In this document: positions 14,056-21,033 of the stretch, piece after piece
Numbering within the stretch: position 1 is the first letter of the stretch
Layout of the letters: each line of letters starts with the position of its first letter
DNA from: Candidatus Sediminicultor secundus
GTDB lineage: Bacteria; Atribacterota; JS1; SB-45; 34-128
DNA length: 22,558 nucleotides
NCBI GenBank assembly: GCA_002849045.2
Contig: NCRO01000257.1
Span: 1-22,558, forward strand
Direction of reading: 5' to 3'
Program-made: the position numbers and the translations under genes
The notes under the pieces: model-generated
Database searches by the model: none
The model's input: only the letters and a program-made list of their open reading frames with translations
What the model was told of the DNA's origin: nothing

Positions 14056-15130
14056 AGATAAAGTTATTGTAGGAATGAGTGGTGGAGTGGATTCATCTGT
14101 TGTCGCTGCTTTACTTAAAGAAGAAGGCTACGAGGTTATAGGGGTGACTATGAAAATATGGGATGGAGGGACTATTTCCAAAGAAGGTACTCACCACGCC
14201 TGCTATGGTCCGGGCGAGGAAGAAGATATTAAAGATGCTCAAAAAGTAGCACAAATATTGGGGATCCCCTTCTATATTTTTAATCTGAAACAGGAGTATA
14301 AAACTTTTGTCTTGGATTACTTTTCTCACGAGTACCTCTCCGGGAGAACTCCCAACCCCTGTGTTATGTGTAACCAGCGGGTAAAATTTGGTGCTATGGT
14401 TAAAAAAATATATGACAGTGGAATTGAGTTCGATTATTTTGCTACTGGGCATTATACCCGAGTAGAATATGATAAGGTACGGAATCGGTATCTCCTCAAA
14501 AAGGCCAGGGACTCAAGAAAAGACCAAACTTATTTCTTCTATTCATTATCACAGGAGCAACTCAGATACTCTCTATTTCCTCTTGGCAATTATACCAAAG
14601 AAGAGGTAAGGACGATAGCACATTCATTAGGATTCAATATTAATAATAAACCAGAGAGTCAGAATTTCATTGCCGGAGGTTATTCTTCCTTCTTTAAGTC
14701 GTCAGCCCAGCCGGGACCTATACTGAATAAAAAGGGAGAGATTCTTGGTAAGCACCGAGGAATCCCATTTTATACCATAGGTCAGCGTAAAGGCTTGAAA
14801 ATATCAAGCGGGGAGCGGTTATATGTAACTGATATCGACCAAAAGAAGAATACCATTGTAGTAGGAAGAAAAGAGGAGTTGTTTGGAGAAGAGCTTATAG
14901 CTAATAATCTAAACTGGATATCTATGAAGGAATTAAAAAAACCTATTAAAGTAAAGGCGAAGATAAGATACCTCCATAGGGAGACTGAAGTAGAAGTAAT
15001 TCCTCTGGATAAAGAGAAGATCCAGGTAAAATTTAGAGAACCGCAAATGGCAATTACTCCGGGGCAGGCGGTAGTTTTTTATGACGGAGATATAGTATTT
15101 GGTGGTGGAGTGATAGAAAAAAGGATATAA
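14048..15130 (+). CDS. mnmA: tRNA 2-thiouridine(34) synthase MnmA, atypical cysteine set
   Basis: 360 residues, normal MnmA size. PP-loop SGGVDSS (11-17), then NPCVMCN with Cys105 and Cys108, FATGHY (131-136), KDQTYFFYSLSQEQL (158-172) and TIGQRKGL (243-250) are family signatures, with the C-terminal beta domains complete. It adenylates U34 of Lys/Glu/Gln tRNAs and inserts sulfur. Cysteines are unusual: the second catalytic cysteine of E. coli-type MnmA (Cys199, in a GICFI-like loop) is replaced by ESQNFIAGG, and the Asp position before the first is Cys105, giving CxxC. The only other cysteine is Cys52 in HACYGPGEE. This is a recognisable MnmA subgroup found in anaerobes and archaea, and it may handle sulfur through an Fe-S cluster; that is inference. 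It ends two bases before larE. Confidence 0.92.
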   Translation: MPKDKVIVGMSGGVDSSVVAALLKEEGYEVIGVTMKIWDGGTISKEGTHHACYGPGEEEDIKDAQKVAQILGIPFYIFNLKQEYKTFVLDYFSHEYLSGRTPNPCVMCNQRVKFGAMVKKIYDSGIEFDYFATGHYTRVEYDKVRNRYLLKKARDSRKDQTYFFYSLSQEQLRYSLFPLGNYTKEEVRTIAHSLGFNINNKPESQNFIAGGYSSFFKSSAQPGPILNKKGEILGKHRGIPFYTIGQRKGLKISSGERLYVTDIDQKKNTIVVGRKEELFGEELIANNLNWISMKELKKPIKVKAKIRYLHRETEVEVIPLDKEKIQVKFREPQMAITPGQAVVFYDGDIVFGGGVIEKRI

Positions 15131-15132
15131 AA

Positions 15133-15924
15133 ATGAAAGAAAAATTTGAACATTTAAAAGAGATTATAAAAGAGAAAGAAAGTTTAATGATTGCATTTTC
15201 AGGAGGGATAGATAGTTCTTTGGTTGCAAAGATTGCATATGATGTATTAGATGAAAAGGCACTGGCGGTTACTTTAACCTCAGATACTTTTTCTCAGAGA
15301 GAATTGGAAAATGCAAAAAAGATTGCAAAAGAGATTGGCGTGCATCATATGATTGTAAAATCATCAGAACTTGGTAATGAAGCGTTCGTTAAGAACTCTG
15401 AGAATAGATGTTACTATTGCAAGAAAGAGGAAGCCATAGTTTTGAAAAGAATAGCAAATGAAAATAGAATAAAATATATTGCGGATGGCGTTAATCTATC
15501 TGATTTTGATGAGCATAGGCCAGGCATAAAGGCATTGGATGAAGAAAATATTATCCATCCTTTAGTTGAAGCAGAAGTTAAAAAATCAGACATCAAGGTA
15601 ATGGCAAAATTTTTAGGATTGTCAAATTATGATATGCCTTCCACGACTTGCTTGTCATCAAGAATTTCGTATGGCGAAGAAATAACCACAGAAAAATTGA
15701 AAAGTATCGAGGAAGCAGAATCATTTATTCTATCTTTAGGATTAAGACAGGTAAGAGTAAGGTGTCATAAAGACGTTGCAAGGATAGAAGTAGAAAAAGA
15801 GGAAATAGAAAAGGTTATTAATTTTAGAAAAAAAATAGCAAGAAGATTAAAAAAAGTCGGCTTCAAACACATTACATTGGATTTGGAAGGATACAGATCT
15901 GGGAGTATGGATGAGGTATTATGA
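15133..15924 (+). CDS. larE: LarE-type sulfur transferase (PP-loop)
   Basis: 263 residues. PP-loop SGGIDSS (23-29) and the LarE pattern RCYYCKKE (92-99), ADGVNLSD (117-124) and TTCLSSRI (171-178) are present. LarE adenylates and then thiolates the pyridinium dicarboxylate precursor of the nickel-pincer nucleotide of lactate racemase. Single-cysteine LarE proteins sacrifice their own sulfur (Cys176 in Lactobacillus, here Cys173). Three-cysteine forms carry a [4Fe-4S] cluster that can act catalytically; here Cys93, Cys96 and Cys173 supply that set. larA, larB and larC are not in the window, so the target is unproven and could be another small molecule. The TGA overlaps the next gene's ATG (ATGA). 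Confidence 0.88.
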   Translation: MKEKFEHLKEIIKEKESLMIAFSGGIDSSLVAKIAYDVLDEKALAVTLTSDTFSQRELENAKKIAKEIGVHHMIVKSSELGNEAFVKNSENRCYYCKKEEAIVLKRIANENRIKYIADGVNLSDFDEHRPGIKALDEENIIHPLVEAEVKKSDIKVMAKFLGLSNYDMPSTTCLSSRISYGEEITTEKLKSIEEAESFILSLGLRQVRVRCHKDVARIEVEKEEIEKVINFRKKIARRLKKVGFKHITLDLEGYRSGSMDEVL

Positions 15925-16919
15925 CCAAAGCAATAGGTTTATTATCCGGTGGTTTAGATAGCACATTAGCAGTTAAGTTAATGCTGAATCAAGGCATTGA
16001 AGTAACAGCCTTGAATTTTATCACTCCTTTTTGTACGTGTACTAGAAAGGGTTGTAAGCATGAAGCAAACAGAATAGCGGAAAAATTTGATATTCCAATA
16101 AAAGTAGTTGCTGCTGGTGACGCGTATATAAAGATGGTAAAAAATCCAAAGCATGGATATGGAAAGAATATGAACCCCTGCATAGATTGCAGGATATTCA
16201 TGTTGAAGAAAGCAAAGAAATATATGGAAGAAATTAGCGCATCTTTTTTATTTACGGGAGAGGTTTTGGGCCAACGCCCGATGTCCCAACGGAGGGAGGC
16301 GATGACAATCATAGAGAAAGAAGCCGATCTGGAAGGTTTAATTCTGAGACCACTCTCCGCTCAATTCTTGCAGCCAACGATTCCAGAGAAAGAAGGATTA
16401 ATAGATAGGAATAAATTGTTTAGGATAAGTGGACGTTGGCGAAAGCCACAGATGGAGTTAGCAGAGGAATTCGGCATAGAGGATTATCTATGTCCAGCTG
16501 GTGGTTGTAGGCTAACCGACCCACAGTTTGCGAGAAGGGTTAGAGAAGCATTTGAACACGATGAAGATGGTATCCAAGATATGAATCTTCTAAAATATGG
16601 AAGACATTTTAGATTGCCTAGCGGTGTAAAGGTAATAGTTGGTAGAAATGAAGAAGAAAATTCCATAATATCTAGATTTGCTGGAGAAAGAGATTTGTTG
16701 ATGGAAGTAATAGGATTTGGAAGTCCAATAACCCTTCTAAAGGATAGTTGCGATGAAAGATATATTAAAACGGCTGCATCGGTTTGTGTTAGGTACAGTA
16801 ATTATAAAGGAAAAGCGGAAGTTAGGATAAGATGCAGAGAAAGATGGGAAAGAACTCTTTTTGTTGAACCAATTAAAGAAGAATTTAAAAAATGTCTGAT
16901 TGGAGGAATCTCTATATGA
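15921..16919 (+). CDS. ThiI-like PP-loop protein with NFACT-R-type C-terminal domain
   Basis: 332 residues. PP-loop SGGLDS (9-14) is followed by two cysteine groups: CTCTRKGC (38-45) and CIDC (87-90), then GEVLGQRPMSQRR (113-125), LRPLSAQFLQPT (142-153), GRWRKPQ (171-177) and CPAGGCRLTD (191-200). From about residue 226 (YGRHFRLPSGVKVIVGRNEEEN) it carries a domain like the NFACT RNA-binding domain (NFACT-R_2/DUF814). The family is annotated as ThiI-like or tRNA thiouridylase; substrate is not established, but PP-loop plus RNA-binding tail argues for RNA thiolation. The CxxC at 87-90 aligns with MnmA's cysteine loop. It overlaps larE and the desulfurase gene by 4 bases each (ATGA), so the three are probably produced together. 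Confidence 0.85.
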   Translation: MTKAIGLLSGGLDSTLAVKLMLNQGIEVTALNFITPFCTCTRKGCKHEANRIAEKFDIPIKVVAAGDAYIKMVKNPKHGYGKNMNPCIDCRIFMLKKAKKYMEEISASFLFTGEVLGQRPMSQRREAMTIIEKEADLEGLILRPLSAQFLQPTIPEKEGLIDRNKLFRISGRWRKPQMELAEEFGIEDYLCPAGGCRLTDPQFARRVREAFEHDEDGIQDMNLLKYGRHFRLPSGVKVIVGRNEEENSIISRFAGERDLLMEVIGFGSPITLLKDSCDERYIKTAASVCVRYSNYKGKAEVRIRCRERWERTLFVEPIKEEFKKCLIGGISI

Positions 16920-18103
16920 ATTTTGCTGAGATAAAAACAGATTTCCCAATTCTGAATGACATAATCTATATGGATAGTGCTTCTACGAGTTTAACACCAG
17001 AGCCTGTTCTAAATGTAGTTTTAAAATATTATAGAGAATATAATGCAAACGTGGGACGAGGTGTTCATCGATTATCTCAGGTTGCATCGCAGAAATATAA
17101 GGATGCGCACAGGAAAGTTGCAGATTTCATCGGCGCGAATGAAGAAGAGGTCATATTCACGAAGAACACGACTGAAGCGATAAACACGGTTGCCAGTGGA
17201 TTGAAATGGAAAACAGGAGATAAGGTGGTGACGACTCTTCTCGAGCACCATTCTAATTTTCTTCCCTGGTTGAGATTAAAAAGTTTTGGAGTTGCGTTGG
17301 ATATCGTAAAAACAGATAAAAACGGAAAATTTAATGTATCAGACTTTGAAGAGGTGATAGATGATAAAACGAAATTGGTTGCGGTAACGCATGTCTCAAA
17401 TGTTTTAGGAACGATAACTCCAATAGAAGAGATATCCGCGATTTGTAAGAAGAAGAATGCTTTGTTACTTGTCGATGGTGCACAGTCCGTCCCTCATATT
17501 TATGTGGATGTAAAAAAGTTGGGATGTAATTTTTTTTGTTTTTCAGGTCATAAAATGCTGGGACCAACGGGAACTGGTATTCTTTGGATGAAAGAAGATT
17601 TTCTTGATAGGCTTGAACCACTTAGTTTTGGTGGCGGAATGATCGATGATGTCTCTCTAAATGGTTATGAACTGACGAAAGGTTATGAGAGATTTGAAGG
17701 TGGAACACCGAATATTGCAGGTGCAATTGGGTTTGGGAGAGCTATTGATTATCTGAAAAAGATAGGTATGGACAAAATAAAAGACCATGAAGCAAAGTTG
17801 ACAGAGAGGTTATTGGAAGGACTATTAGAGATTAAGAGAGTAGAGATATATGGCTCCTTGAATTTTAAGGAGAGGATTGGCGTAGTGTCTTTTAATATTA
17901 AAGACCTGAATCCACACGATGTTGCATTAATGCTCGATGAAGCCTCTAACATAATGGTTCGTTCCGGGCATCACTGTTGTATGCCTCTGATGAAATATTT
18001 TGGACTTAAAGAGGGGGCGGTCAGGGTTTCTTTCTATCTATACAACACAGAAGAGGAGGTTGATACATTTTTGGAGACGGTTAAGGAGATTGCGAAGTGT
18101 TAA
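16916..18103 (+). CDS. Cysteine desulfurase, SufS/CsdA type
   Basis: 395 residues, a class V PLP aminotransferase-fold enzyme. ASTSLTPEPVL near the N-terminus, TEAINTVA (86-93), LEHHSNFLPW (109-118), VDGAQSVPH (186-194) and PLP lysine Lys213 in FSGHKMLGP are present. The catalytic loop is RSGHHCCMPLM with Cys354 in the SufS position (RAGHHCAQPLM in others) and a second cysteine, Cys355, next to it. It releases sulfur from cysteine as an enzyme persulfide. The ATG at 16916 overlaps the previous stop and has GGAGG 8 bases upstream. In this operon it is the obvious sulfur donor for mnmA, larE, the ThiI-like protein and fdhD products and for the NadA cluster; that supply role is inferred from position. 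No sufBCD or iscU gene accompanies it. Confidence 0.93.
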   Translation: MNFAEIKTDFPILNDIIYMDSASTSLTPEPVLNVVLKYYREYNANVGRGVHRLSQVASQKYKDAHRKVADFIGANEEEVIFTKNTTEAINTVASGLKWKTGDKVVTTLLEHHSNFLPWLRLKSFGVALDIVKTDKNGKFNVSDFEEVIDDKTKLVAVTHVSNVLGTITPIEEISAICKKKNALLLVDGAQSVPHIYVDVKKLGCNFFCFSGHKMLGPTGTGILWMKEDFLDRLEPLSFGGGMIDDVSLNGYELTKGYERFEGGTPNIAGAIGFGRAIDYLKKIGMDKIKDHEAKLTERLLEGLLEIKRVEIYGSLNFKERIGVVSFNIKDLNPHDVALMLDEASNIMVRSGHHCCMPLMKYFGLKEGAVRVSFYLYNTEEEVDTFLETVKEIAKC

Positions 18104-18864
18104 AAAAGTTCAACTGCCTCAAATTTGATACGAATAATTTCATCAAATCGAGACACGAGGTCGTGGAAGAATTACCGCTATCCATTTTTATCAATGGAAG
18201 GTATTTTGTAACCGCGATGATAAGCCCTCAAATGGTAAGGGAGTTTGTTATAGGGTATCTATTTTCAGAAAAAGTCATTGACGATATTAAGGAGATAGAA
18301 TCTTTACAGATAGAGGAGAATATTGCAAAAGTAATAATTAATAATCCTTTAAAAGTGTTATCAGTAAAAAAACTAATCGTAAGCGGATGCGGTGGTGGAT
18401 CTTCCTTTTTGGGAGAATTGAAACTACCAAAGATAAGCTCTAACTTGAAAATTGATGCTGGTGATATATTTGGTGGTTTAAAATCTCTCCTAAATTCTGA
18501 TTTGCATAGGGTGACGGGAGGGGTACATATAGTTGGGTTATTTCGTAAAAAAGCTGTAATATACATATCAGAGGATATAGGGAGGCATAACGCTCTTGAT
18601 AAGGTCATAGGTTGTGGATTAATCAAAAATATCGATTTTAAAAAGACTTTTGTGGTATGCACAGGAAGAATATCATTCGATATGGCACTGAAGTGTTCGG
18701 TCGCGAGCATTCCTATTATTGCATCGAGAGGTGCTACAACGAGTTTGGCGATCGAGATTGCGGAGAAGACGGGCTTAACGACTATTGGGTTTGCGAGAGG
18801 AAGAAGAATGAATATATATACGAATGGGGAGAGAATATGCAGGATAGATACTCGAGACAGGTAA
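18097..18864 (+). CDS. fdhD: FdhD, sulfur transferase for formate dehydrogenase maturation
   Basis: 255 residues, usual FdhD length. FdhD takes sulfur from a cysteine desulfurase (IscS in E. coli) and puts it on the molybdenum/tungsten bis-MGD cofactor of formate dehydrogenase. Family motifs include EELPLSIFINGR (24-35), REFVIGYLFSE (48-58), SGCGGG (96-101), TGGVH and ISEDIGRHNALDK (the conserved HNALDK stretch). The cysteine loop has a single cysteine, Cys98, where E. coli has two (Cys121 and Cys124). The start is GTG at 18097, overlapping the desulfurase end by 7 bases, which directly couples donor and acceptor. The formate dehydrogenase itself is not in the window. Confidence 0.9.
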   Translation: MLKKFNCLKFDTNNFIKSRHEVVEELPLSIFINGRYFVTAMISPQMVREFVIGYLFSEKVIDDIKEIESLQIEENIAKVIINNPLKVLSVKKLIVSGCGGGSSFLGELKLPKISSNLKIDAGDIFGGLKSLLNSDLHRVTGGVHIVGLFRKKAVIYISEDIGRHNALDKVIGCGLIKNIDFKKTFVVCTGRISFDMALKCSVASIPIIASRGATTSLAIEIAEKTGLTTIGFARGRRMNIYTNGERICRIDTRDR

Positions 18865-19205
18865 TATTACCGAATATCGGGGAAGAAGGACAGAAAACAC
18901 TTTTAAAAAGTAAAATAGCCATCATCGGATGCGGTGCTCTTGGAACGGTTGTGGCGAATAATCTTGTTCGGGCGGGAGTGGGCAAAATATCAATTATAGA
19001 CAGAGATTTTGTCGAATTAAACAATCTCCAGCGGCAGATACTCTTCGATGAAGATGACATAGGTATTCCGAAGGCGGTTGCCGCTGCTGAAAAGCTGAAG
19101 AGGGTGAATTCTGATGTGGAGATAATGGCAATAGTTAAGGATTTAAACCATATGAACGCTGAGAAAGTGGCTCGCTCCCTCTATGCAAGGTTTATCGGAA
19201 TATGA
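18837..19205 (+). pseudogene. Truncated ThiF/MoeB/HesA-family gene
   Basis: 122 residues from the ATG at 18837, which overlaps the fdhD end by 28 bases. The sequence starts like MoeB/ThiF E1 enzymes: DRYSRQVILPNIGEEGQ, the nucleotide-binding GCGALGTVVANNL (31-43), DRDFVELNNLQRQ with the arginine finger, and a conserved PKA/AAA helix. Full proteins continue for another 120 or more residues with the DGTDN adenylation site and, in many, CxxC zinc pairs and a catalytic cysteine. Here homology stops after NAEKVA and the frame ends RSLYARFIGI. No continuation appears in the other forward frames downstream. The stump could not adenylate a sulfur carrier by itself, so it is probably a relic made by a deletion, although a shortened functional form cannot be excluded. 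Confidence 0.7.
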
Positions 19206-19403
19206 ATTTCTTGCTACAGCGGATACTCTTATTGGTGAGATGAGGGTTTGTTTCTATTCTATTCGTGGGGAATAAGTCCTACCCATTTATTATAAGTAGT
19301 TTTCTCTAAAGGCAAATTTTCGCTAATTAGTATTTACTTTAAATTGAGTTTTTTGTTTCACAAAATTTTTTTATGTTTAAATATTACTAATCTTGGAGGG
19401 GCA

Positions 19404-19850
19404 ATGAAACTTTCTACCAAGGGGCGTTATGCCCCGAGAGCAATGTTGGATTTAGCGCTGAATTATGGGAAAGGACCTATGTCACTGAAGAATATAGGCA
19501 GAAGACAAGAAATTTCAGAAAGGTATCTTGAACATATAATGATCACCCTCCAGTCTGCAGGTTTAGTGCAGAGTACACGGGGATCACGAGGAGGATTCAG
19601 TTTAGCGAAATTGCCCAAAGAAATTAAATTGAGCCAGATAATCCAAGCCGTGGAAGGGTCAATTTCACTGGTGGCATGTGTTGATGACCCAAAACTATGT
19701 AATCGGGTTGATACGTGTGTCACTCACGAGATTTGGAAAAAACTAAAAAAAGCAATGTTAAAAGTCTTTGATTCAGTAACCTTGGAAGATATGCTTAAAA
19801 TGCAAAAGAAGAAATTATCCAAGCAAAAAGATCGAATGTATTACATTTGA
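19404..19850 (+). CDS. Rrf2 family transcriptional regulator (second copy)
   Basis: 148 residues, a paralogue of the regulator at 10319: MKLSTKGRYAPRAMLDLAL, ISERYLEHIM, STRGSRGGFSLA and a C-X6-C-X5-C triplet (ACVDDPKLC...VDTC). The three cysteines suggest Fe-S or redox sensing. The start is the ATG at 19404, preceded by GGAGGGG and followed by the family N-terminus; the frame also extends upstream to 19344 without support. It is immediately followed (40 bases) by cysteine synthase cysK. This order, Rrf2 then O-acetylserine sulfhydrylase, matches the first cassette and recalls the CymR/CysK partnership of Firmicutes, which makes control of cysteine synthesis likely. Confidence 0.88.
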   Translation: MKLSTKGRYAPRAMLDLALNYGKGPMSLKNIGRRQEISERYLEHIMITLQSAGLVQSTRGSRGGFSLAKLPKEIKLSQIIQAVEGSISLVACVDDPKLCNRVDTCVTHEIWKKLKKAMLKVFDSVTLEDMLKMQKKKLSKQKDRMYYI

Positions 19851-19890
19851 TTGAAAGTTTGGTGGCTAAAAAGAAAAAGGAGATAATAAA

Positions 19891-20814
19891 ATGACTAAAA
19901 TTGTAAATGATGTAACTGAGTTAATTGGAAATACACCTTTAGTAAAATTGAATAAGATAGCCAAGGATGTAGAGGCAAAAATTGTCGGAAAACTTGAATT
20001 TTTTAATCCCTGTGGAAGTGTAAAAGACCGAATTGGAATAAGTATGATTACAGAAGCGGAAAGAAAAGGTTTTCTGAAAAAAGATTCTGTAGTTGTTGAG
20101 CCAACGAGTGGAAATACGGGCATTGCCTTGGCCTTTGTTTGTGCAGTTAAGGGATATAGATTAGTTCTTACGATGCCTGATACAATGAGTATTGAGCGAA
20201 GGAAAATGCTTGAGGCATTTGGCGCTGAAATAGTTTTAACTCCGGGTAGTGAAGGAATGAAAGGAGCAATTAAAAAGGCAGAAGAAATTGTGAAAAATAA
20301 TTGTAAAACATTTATGCCTCAACAATTTAAAAATCCTGCTAATCCTGAGGTTCATCGGAAAACCACAGCTTTAGAAATCTGGAAAGATACAGATGGTAAA
20401 GTGGATATTCTTGTTTCTGGAGTAGGAACTGGTGGGACAATTACAGGTATAGCCGAAGTAATAAAAAAGAGAAAACCATCGTTTAAAGCTATTGCTGTTG
20501 AACCTACCAATTCTCCTGTTCTCTCTGGTGGAGAACCTGGTTCACATAAGATTCAAGGGATTGGTGCTGGCTTTGTGCCAGATGTTTTAAACAGAGGCAT
20601 TATCGATGAGATAATTAAAGTAACTAATGAGGAAGCCATGATTTGTGCAAGGAGACTTACTAAAGAAGAGGGGATATTTGCAGGTATTTCTTCAGGCGCA
20701 GCGGTATGGGCAGCAATAGATGTAGCTAAACGCAAAGAAAATAAGGGTAAACTTATTGTTGTTATTCTTCCCGATTTAGGTGACCGTTATCTTTCAACTG
20801 AACTTTTCCAATAG
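19891..20814 (+). CDS. cysK: Cysteine synthase A (O-acetylserine sulfhydrylase)
   Basis: 307 residues, classic CysK length. [12 protein letters not shown] (10-21), PLP lysine Lys45 in [17 protein letters not shown] substrate loop, [16 protein letters not shown] phosphate cradle, and the [11 protein letters not shown] and [12 protein letters not shown] segments are all family signatures, the last two being diagnostic of CysK over CysM. It makes cysteine from O-acetylserine and sulfide. Position 41 is Cys where most have Ala or Gly (NPxGSVKDR). AAAGGAG precedes the ATG. It is clearly a different paralogue from the enzyme at 11171, so the strain has two routes or two substrate or regulatory settings for cysteine formation. 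It ends RYLSTELFQ, without the Cys tail of the other copy. Confidence 0.95.
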   Translation: MTKIVNDVTELIGNTPLVKLNKIAKDVEAKIVGKLEFFNPCGSVKDRIGISMITEAERKGFLKKDSVVVEPTSGNTGIALAFVCAVKGYRLVLTMPDTMSIERRKMLEAFGAEIVLTPGSEGMKGAIKKAEEIVKNNCKTFMPQQFKNPANPEVHRKTTALEIWKDTDGKVDILVSGVGTGGTITGIAEVIKKRKPSFKAIAVEPTNSPVLSGGEPGSHKIQGIGAGFVPDVLNRGIIDEIIKVTNEEAMICARRLTKEEGIFAGISSGAAVWAAIDVAKRKENKGKLIVVILPDLGDRYLSTELFQ

Positions 20815-20897
20815 TACTATCATGCAAATATTTATTAAAGATACGTATCTATATGACATTTATATTCGTGATAACTTGTATTTAGGAGGTGGTGGAA

Positions 20898-20975
20898 ATG
20901 TTATGGATCATGGATGGCTCCGGTTGGGGCATAAATAATGAAAAATCTGCTCTTAGGAGCAAGTTAAGAGTATGA
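20898..20975 (+). CDS. Possible 25-residue small protein upstream of HcyBio gene
   Basis: An ATG at 20898 is preceded by a very strong ribosome site (AGGAGGTGG) and opens a 25-codon frame beginning MLWIMDGSGWGINNE. No family is recognised; the Gly/Trp-rich start loosely recalls the region before the membrane helix in SHOCT proteins, so it might be a decayed relative of the gene at 10787 or a leader peptide. Weak evidence: a good ribosome site alone. Confidence 0.25.
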   Translation: MLWIMDGSGWGINNEKSALRSKLRV

Positions 20976-21033
20976 AGAAATGTAGTAGTGTAATTGTAAT
21001 TTTTCGTGGTAAAAAAAGAAAGGAGACATCAAA

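Noticed and set aside
18228..18710. 160-residue open frame on the minus strand within fdhD
   Set aside because: It lies entirely opposite the well-supported fdhD gene, has no recognisable family pattern and no ribosome site, so it is a shadow of the coding strand.
18657..18836. Upstream extension of the truncated ThiF frame into fdhD
   Set aside because: The extra 60 residues overlap fdhD in another frame and do not resemble ThiF/MoeB, whose N-terminus begins at the ATG at 18837.
19344..19403. Twenty-residue extension of the second Rrf2 protein
   Set aside because: Rrf2 proteins begin with the MKLSTKGRY-type motif; the ATG at 19404 has GGAGGGG upstream, the earlier start has nothing.
20839..20850. 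12-base palindrome AGATACGTATCT upstream of the HcyBio gene as an operator
   Set aside because: Short palindromes of this kind are expected by chance in AT-rich intergenic DNA, and no second copy was found near the other sulfur genes.
20815..21033. SAM or T-box riboswitch before the homocysteine gene
   Set aside because: I could not find the conserved stems or a T-box-like sequence with a terminator; only a short TGCTC/GAGCA stem is visible near 20948-20961.
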